This document shows positions 28,291-33,027 of a DNA stretch of 33,027 nucleotides, piece after piece (within the stretch, counting starts at the first letter, position 1; the number at the start of each line of letters is the position of its first letter). Origin of the DNA: JACQKD01 sp964614265 (GTDB lineage: Bacteria > Patescibacteriota > Minisyncoccia > Phycocordibacterales > UBA918); the NCBI GenBank assembly GCA_964614265.1, contig CAZTKT010000005.1, positions 1-33,027 on the forward strand, read 5' to 3'. The notes under the pieces were generated by a model. That model did no database searches. It was not told the DNA's origin and worked only from the letters and a program-made list of their open reading frames with translations. The position numbers were made by a program, and so were the translations under genes.

Positions 28291-29967
28291 TTACGGTTTC
28301 TCCTGTGGCACAATCGGACGTACTTTCCAAAACCGATGCTGGAGTGCAATACGTATTTCTCGCAACTCACGGCTTTTGACACTCCAGAGAAAGAGCACTC
28401 CTGCGACGATACCCAACATGCCCGCAACGAAGCCTTGCAGAAATACTCCCACAAATGTCTCGACCCGAAATCCTCCGACAAGCACGTTAAGCGCGCCATA
28501 GGTGACAAGCGCGATAACACCGCTCGCGCCGAGTGAGTGCCAGAAGGATCGTTTGATGTGGGTAACTCCGCCAGTCCCATATGCACGAGCAAAGAGATAC
28601 ACCAACACAATACTGTGCACAATAAATACGACGGAAAATGCGAGGGGTAATATGAGCACTTCGGTGCCAGGAACATCCGACACCCGAAAGAGCGCACGGA
28701 GCACCTGTGCAAATGCGGGAATATCCTGATAGAGCACATAGAGAACGAACGACACAATAATGATACTAATTGAGGAAAGCGTCGTGACCACCAGTGGTGT
28801 CTTACTATTCCCTCCCGCATAAAATGCGCGGATGAAAAGATTGTGTACTGATTGCGCCACCAACGATATGATGAAAAGCGCTAGTACTGCGGCAGTCAGA
28901 CGCGTATCATTCCAATCAAATGCACCGGAGCCCAAAATCACCCGCACCAACTGTGCACGGATCACCACGAACAACGCAGTAGCAGGTATCGACCAAAATA
29001 ATATGTGTCGAAACGCCGCGTACACATGTTCCAAGAATGCCTTATGATTACCACTCGCGTAGAGTCGAGCAAATGTAGGAAAGGCGGCCACCGAATATGA
29101 CACCCCAATGATTGTCAGTGGCACTGACTGCAGGTTATAGGCAAATTGCAACACCGCGACTGAACCCGTCGCCATGAGAGTCGCAACAGCCGTTAGTGCC
29201 AAGAGCACAAACTGCTGGAGCATAAGAGTCACTGCCCGTGGCAACGAACTCAGTAAAATCTTTTTGAGTAGCGCACCCTCCGGGCGGAGTGAGAGTCGCG
29301 GTGCAACACCACTGTGGAAGAGAAATGGTATTTGTACCATCATATGAAATAATGATCCAAGCACCACTCCAAGCGCCAAGCCGGCCAATCCCATGTATGG
29401 ATAGAACACCACGATGCCGATGATGATGCCGACGTTGTAGAGAAGTGGACTCAGTGCATAGAGCACAAACTTTCTATGCAGTTGCGTCACCACACCAAAG
29501 AGGCTTGAAAGCGATAAAAAGAGTGGCTGAAGCAATAAAATGCGCATTGTGAGCACGAGCATATCCTGCTCTGCTGGTCCAAACCCTGGAAACGACAGAC
29601 GCACAAGCAGAGGCGCACACAGGACGACCCCTAACGCGAGCACACCATAGCCGATGAGAAACCACGTAAGGATCGTTGACATAAAGTCCCGGGCTTTACC
29701 TGTCCCCTCAAGCATCCGATCGGCCAGAAATGGGATCAGCACATACACCGACAGTATCGACGTGAAAACTGCAAAGAGTAAATCAGGGATGCGGAATGCA
29801 GCGTAATAGATATCGAGCGTCATCCCTGCACCAAATTGGTGTGCCATCAGGCGATCGCGTATCAATGCCAACAGTTGAGAGCCAACCGCAAATAACGCAA
29901 GCACGTACGCGGCCTCATGGAGGCCGCGTACTTCTCGATACAACGCGTGAAAAACTCGTCTAACCAT
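28291..29967 (-). CDS. murJ: Lipid II flippase MurJ (MviN)
   Basis: This protein of 558 aa is a member of the MOP exporter superfamily with about 14 membrane helices. MurJ turns lipid II to the outer face of the membrane for peptidoglycan synthesis. The N-terminus has LALIRDRLMAHQFGAGMTLDIYYAAFRIPDLLF, a clear MurJ hallmark including Arg and Asp residues lining the cavity. GDLVL-type inter-helix loops and NLFIRAFYAGGNSKTPL in the second half are also typical. The C-terminal tail after the last helix is basic. It is 8 nt downstream of the ligase/polymerase-like gene and 56 nt upstream of lepA, suggesting one minus-strand operon. This argues that the organism makes its own cell wall. Confidence 0.95.
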   Translation of the reverse strand: MVRRVFHALYREVRGLHEAAYVLALFAVGSQLLALIRDRLMAHQFGAGMTLDIYYAAFRIPDLLFAVFTSILSVYVLIPFLADRMLEGTGKARDFMSTILTWFLIGYGVLALGVVLCAPLLVRLSFPGFGPAEQDMLVLTMRILLLQPLFLSLSSLFGVVTQLHRKFVLYALSPLLYNVGIIIGIVVFYPYMGLAGLALGVVLGSLFHMMVQIPFLFHSGVAPRLSLRPEGALLKKILLSSLPRAVTLMLQQFVLLALTAVATLMATGSVAVLQFAYNLQSVPLTIIGVSYSVAAFPTFARLYASGNHKAFLEHVYAAFRHILFWSIPATALFVVIRAQLVRVILGSGAFDWNDTRLTAAVLALFIISLVAQSVHNLFIRAFYAGGNSKTPLVVTTLSSISIIIVSFVLYVLYQDIPAFAQVLRALFRVSDVPGTEVLILPLAFSVVFIVHSIVLVYLFARAYGTGGVTHIKRSFWHSLGASGVIALVTYGALNVLVGGFRVETFVGVFLQGFVAGMLGIVAGVLFLWSVKSRELREIRIALQHRFWKVRPIVPQEKP

Positions 29968-29975
29968 CGTGCTGA

Positions 29976-32441
29976 TTACTGGGCAGGCTTCTCGGCTTCT
30001 TTCGGTGGTTGATTCACTGGAGAGACCAGCTTCGTATCGGGCGGTGTCTTTGAGGTAACTGACCCATCACCCTGCTTCACACCAGCAGAATCTGATATCG
30101 GCTCCTGTGCCGTAGCCTGCTCAATGAGTGGCTGATTATGGTCAAGACGACCAAGTAACTTCAGTACAAGCTCATTACCTGGATTGAGCGATAGAATGGT
30201 GTTCAGCTGTACCCGCGCATCCTCAACACGGTGGAGGAAATCATATGACAACGCGAGGTAGAAACGTGCGTTTGAATAATTACTGTCCAGTGCAACCGCA
30301 TGTTCCAAGGCTGAAACTGCCTCCGGATAATTTGGCTTTGAGAAGAGCAGGACGCCAAGCTGGAAGAAACGAACAGGATTGTCTGGTTCAATAGTAGTAA
30401 TCGCCCGAGAGGAGTTAATCGCCGCATCAATATTTCCTGCCGCAATATCCATCTGTGCAGTAAAGAACATCGCATCACTATAATTTGCCTTCAGATGTAT
30501 TGCCTGATCAACATAGCCACGTGCCTCGTCTGACTTACCAGCAGCAAACGCAAGCTGTCCCAACATCAGTAGTCGAAGCGGGTTATGTGGATCAAGCTGT
30601 TGTGCTTTGGTGAGATTTTCCTTCGCTCGATCATAGGCCCCCTCTATCTTAGCTGGCACCAATGTTGCATACACAGTCCCGAGTATCCCAAAGTTTTGTG
30701 GATCAGTGCTGTCACTAGAAACTGCTGTTTGAGCGGCAGTGATTGCACCCGAAAGCGCTTTACTAAATATTTGTTTCTGCTCTTCAGTCGGCTGTGTCAC
30801 CGAAAGCAATTCCCGCATTCGGACAACCTGATATTCTGCCATCCTTCGTACATACATGGGATCATTTGAGTAGAGATATGCCTGAACGGTCTTTGCCTCA
30901 ATAGTGTCTAGTGCTGCACCCTCAGAAATGAGTACATTGCTGGCATTAAAGAGATACGCGCCTGCATAATTGCGTCCCACAAAATACAGAGCACTGATTG
31001 AGCCAATAATGAGAACCAGAAAGGCAAAGACAAACATGAACCCCAAGCGTCGGTTCTTTCTGCTACTTATGACATGCACATTCTTCTGGAGAATAGTACC
31101 CGACGCGGCACTCAGCAGACCCGTACAAAGTGCAGCGAGGAGTAACAACACTGGTCCAGGAACATATATCACACTCATCCCCCAAATATAGAGGCCTCCA
31201 ACAAATGACGTCGTGGCAATAAAGTACCATACACGATCACCCGCTCCAGCACTGAGCAAGGTACGCAACCCCAACATGACAAAAAATACAAGGAAGGCGC
31301 ACCACGCCAATCCTCCCAGCAGTCCCATTGTGGCGAAGAAGGTAGGAATATACCCAAAGCCTGCCACAAAGTCAGTATTCCAGAAGATGCTTTCGTTGAT
31401 AGCGGGATCCTTGAACGTCCGCCACGCATCACCAAAACGATTGGGTCCTACACCGAACAGTAAATCAGAAGAATACACATGTTTAACAATACCGGTTGTC
31501 GCACTGAGTGATGGTCGCACTTCAGTGTATGAGATGTGTGTCAGCCCTGAAACGGCGTTCCCGACAAAACTGCCACCGACCACAAAGACCACCGACACAA
31601 TGAGTACTGATAATGAAACTAAGAGTGAAAGAAGAGATCCATTTGTAGATGACATCTCCATAGGTTCATTACTTCCGAGACGTCCTTTTGTGAGACCATA
31701 CGTAAGAAGCACCATACTCACCACACCTAAGATCAGCCATATGGAGAAGAAGTTGATCACTGCAAGCATCAGGAGTGCAGCGGCTATAACCAGTCCAAAA
31801 AGTATCTTTCCAATCTTGGTGAGCCGCAATTGTTCAACGGCGACAAGCGATAGGATGATCGCAAGTCCAAAAAAGATGGCCAGGTCATTCCATGCACCAA
31901 ATGGCGAAAGTGTTGCGTTGCCCTTGAAAAGTGAGAGCGACAGGAAATCTGGACCAAACACGAGCCTCAGTACATGAAAAAGAGCCAGGAACAACGTGCT
32001 CCCCGCAAAAAAGGCGAACAGTCGCATCGTTGCTGTTTTATTTGTACCCAATAGCATCCATGCGGATGCTGTCAGTGCAAGTAAGGTAATAAACAGTGTC
32101 GTATGCACTTCAAAACCCTGCCCAATCAGCGAGTCATGAAAATTCCCTGAGAGAAGTGAGGAGGCAAATGCAATAAGGACAAGCACCCAGAGTATGAGCG
32201 AGGTCCACGAAAACCGGAAATGTATCTCACCACTACGGAGTGTTGCGAATCCGTAAAAGAGTAATGCGAAAATCAAACCACAGGAAGCAAACAATGTCTT
32301 CGAGTACCCAAATGGGGCAACGGCAGATGGCAAAAAGAATACGGGAAGTAGCCCGAACACCACGACGAGTATATGTTGCGCAATTGACAGTAATCGCGTC
32401 TCGATAAAATCTTGCTGAGTGTGTCCGTTTTGCGGTGGCAT
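29976..32441 (-). CDS. O-antigen ligase/polymerase-like protein with TPR tail
   Basis: This protein of 821 aa has about a dozen membrane helices in its first 520 residues, with a large outer loop containing SSDLLFGVGPNRFGDAWRTF and NTDFVAGFGYIPTFF, similar to Wzy_C/WaaL-type O-antigen ligases and polymerases (GPNRF and the following acidic/aromatic stretch are usual). After the last helix, TPR-like repeats run from about 610 to 770 (for example NPLRLLMLGQLAFAAGKSDEA, YSDAMFFTAQMDIAAGN, FYLALSYDFLHRVEDA). A Pro/Lys/Gln tail ends the protein. It would join glycan chains or attach them to a carrier or protein at the outer face of the membrane; the actual acceptor is unknown. The start is the ATG at 32441, because the upstream open frame runs through the terminator at 32521. 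Confidence 0.85.
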   Translation of the reverse strand: MPPQNGHTQQDFIETRLLSIAQHILVVVFGLLPVFFLPSAVAPFGYSKTLFASCGLIFALLFYGFATLRSGEIHFRFSWTSLILWVLVLIAFASSLLSGNFHDSLIGQGFEVHTTLFITLLALTASAWMLLGTNKTATMRLFAFFAGSTLFLALFHVLRLVFGPDFLSLSLFKGNATLSPFGAWNDLAIFFGLAIILSLVAVEQLRLTKIGKILFGLVIAAALLMLAVINFFSIWLILGVVSMVLLTYGLTKGRLGSNEPMEMSSTNGSLLSLLVSLSVLIVSVVFVVGGSFVGNAVSGLTHISYTEVRPSLSATTGIVKHVYSSDLLFGVGPNRFGDAWRTFKDPAINESIFWNTDFVAGFGYIPTFFATMGLLGGLAWCAFLVFFVMLGLRTLLSAGAGDRVWYFIATTSFVGGLYIWGMSVIYVPGPVLLLLAALCTGLLSAASGTILQKNVHVISSRKNRRLGFMFVFAFLVLIIGSISALYFVGRNYAGAYLFNASNVLISEGAALDTIEAKTVQAYLYSNDPMYVRRMAEYQVVRMRELLSVTQPTEEQKQIFSKALSGAITAAQTAVSSDSTDPQNFGILGTVYATLVPAKIEGAYDRAKENLTKAQQLDPHNPLRLLMLGQLAFAAGKSDEARGYVDQAIHLKANYSDAMFFTAQMDIAAGNIDAAINSSRAITTIEPDNPVRFFQLGVLLFSKPNYPEAVSALEHAVALDSNYSNARFYLALSYDFLHRVEDARVQLNTILSLNPGNELVLKLLGRLDHNQPLIEQATAQEPISDSAGVKQGDGSVTSKTPPDTKLVSPVNQPPKEAEKPAQ

Positions 32442-32520
32442 AGAAAAAATAAAATTACCTGTATATCTCTGCAGTTTACCACACCTTCTCCGCGTCACTA
32501 TACACAGGAACGCCCTCTCG

Positions 32521-32548
32521 AGAAAAGCCCCCGTACGGGGGCTTTTCT
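32521..32548. terminator. Terminator of rnpB
   Basis: A perfect 28-bp palindrome, AGAAAAGCCCCCG and its complement, with A4 before and T4 after. It lies just after the 3' end of rnpB on the minus strand. Confidence 0.85.
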
Positions 32549-32561
32549 GCTTGTTCTCTGT

Positions 32562-32929
32562 AGTGTACCGATAAGCCGAATTCTGTACTCTGACCACACT
32601 GGTCAGAGCGATAGCCATTTATCTAGGATGACTGTTACCAGTCATCTCAAGCGGCACTTCTTTTGCAGGCATATGCCTCCACAAAAGACACGGCCTTGCA
32701 CGCAGGTAGGAATTTGGCCGTTTCACCTCTCATGTCACCATGAAAGCTCATCTTTGAGCACTGTGCCCACAAGATGTCCATTGCTCTCGCGCCGGACGTC
32801 TCTGCTCGCATCCCGTGGACTTCCCCAGACGGGCGTTACCCGCTACCATCCTCCCCCCTAGTCACCTAGGGAAGGGCGTGTTCGGACTTTCCTCCCGCTC
32901 ACTGTGAGCGAGCGACTATCTGGTACCCC
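32562..32929 (-). ncRNA. rnpB: RNase P RNA (rnpB)
   Basis: The catalytic RNA of ribonuclease P, which trims tRNA 5' leaders. On the minus strand it contains the universally conserved GAGGAAAGTCCGAAC near the 5' end, AGATAAATGGCTATCGC towards the 3' part, and ACAGAATTCGGCTTAT close to the 3' end. The ends GGGGTACC and GGTACAC can pair as P1. About 368 nt, in the normal range for bacterial class A RNAs. The exact ends are estimated from the P1 pairing. Confidence 0.93.
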
Positions 32930-32932
32930 TGT

Positions 32933-32961
32933 ATTATGCAATATAGAAATACGATTGGCAA
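32933..32961 (-). promoter_or_regulatory. Promoter of rnpB
   Basis: On the minus strand -35 TTGCCA (32956-32961), a 17-nt spacer and -10 CATAAT (32933-32938), so transcription should start close to 32926-32929. The remaining bases to the window end show nothing recognisable. Confidence 0.7.
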
Positions 32962-33027
32962 ACACACACACCTGTAAATTCCCTACCGAAATGCAACCGC
33001 CTCTGCTAATGAAACCCTCGGTATCTT

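Noticed and set aside
32976..32986. 11-mer aaattccctac shared (as complement) with the repeat upstream of glutaredoxin
   Set aside because: Short AT-rich match, and the position relative to the rnpB promoter differs; not enough to claim a common operator.

Overview
The window looks like chromosomal DNA of a Candidate Phyla Radiation (Patescibacteria, Parcubacteria-type) bacterium. This is an inference from gene content and style: short, reduced housekeeping proteins (LepA, MurJ, TsaD, a ValRS lacking the usual C-terminal extension, an FtsB-like protein), many single-pass membrane proteins of unknown function, a SWIB mini-protein, and a large serine recombinase whose reading frame runs through a tRNA gene. 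Nothing suggests an alternative genetic code. No taxonomic marker such as 16S rRNA is present, so the assignment rests on resemblance only.

Layout. (1) 1-2442: a mobile-element edge. A serine recombinase is flanked by a perfect 115-bp inverted repeat whose right arm ends at the 3' end of tRNA-Glu. Then come an array of about 81-bp degenerate repeats, tRNA-Ser and an HTH-like scrap. (2) 2443-3652: two AT-rich membrane-protein genes of unknown role. (3) 3777-9342: ordinary chromosome with a nucleotide-sugar epimerase, SWIB protein, membrane-tethered cupredoxin, NUDIX hydrolase, ABC exporter, tRNA-Val with a duplicated 3' end, and a TVP38/DedA-like membrane protein. (4) 9367-14035: a small membrane protein, an MFS exporter, a DHH phosphoesterase overlapping tsaD, and two more small membrane proteins. 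(5) 14156-19715: valS, PrsW protease, Hsp20, tRNA-Phe, a class IV aminotransferase and a methyltransferase. (6) About 19720-25860: an AT-rich accessory island with two anchored proteins separated by a shared repeat, a Fic protein with a triple operator, tRNA-Arg, glutaredoxin, a UBA-like/TM protein, a DUF4870-type protein and tRNA-Gly. (7) 25870-32929: an FtsB-like protein and a divergent 37-aa protein, then lepA, murJ and a polymerase/ligase with a TPR tail, and rnpB, all four on the minus strand.

Working together: murJ and the O-antigen-ligase-like gene point to envelope building, and FtsB to division. tsaD, valS, lepA, rnpB and six tRNAs serve translation. Many genes carry a -10 box that ends only 6-10 nt before the start codon, which predicts leaderless mRNAs. 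A minority (9762, 13578, 13993 and 21367 starts) have good Shine-Dalgarno sequences instead.

The most unusual signals are the recombinase cassette with coding tails on both sides, the tRNA-linked structured repeat family, the tRNA-Val attachment-site footprint whose far copy still carries CCA, the predicted leaderless promoters, and the three 22-bp-phased operators in front of the Fic gene.
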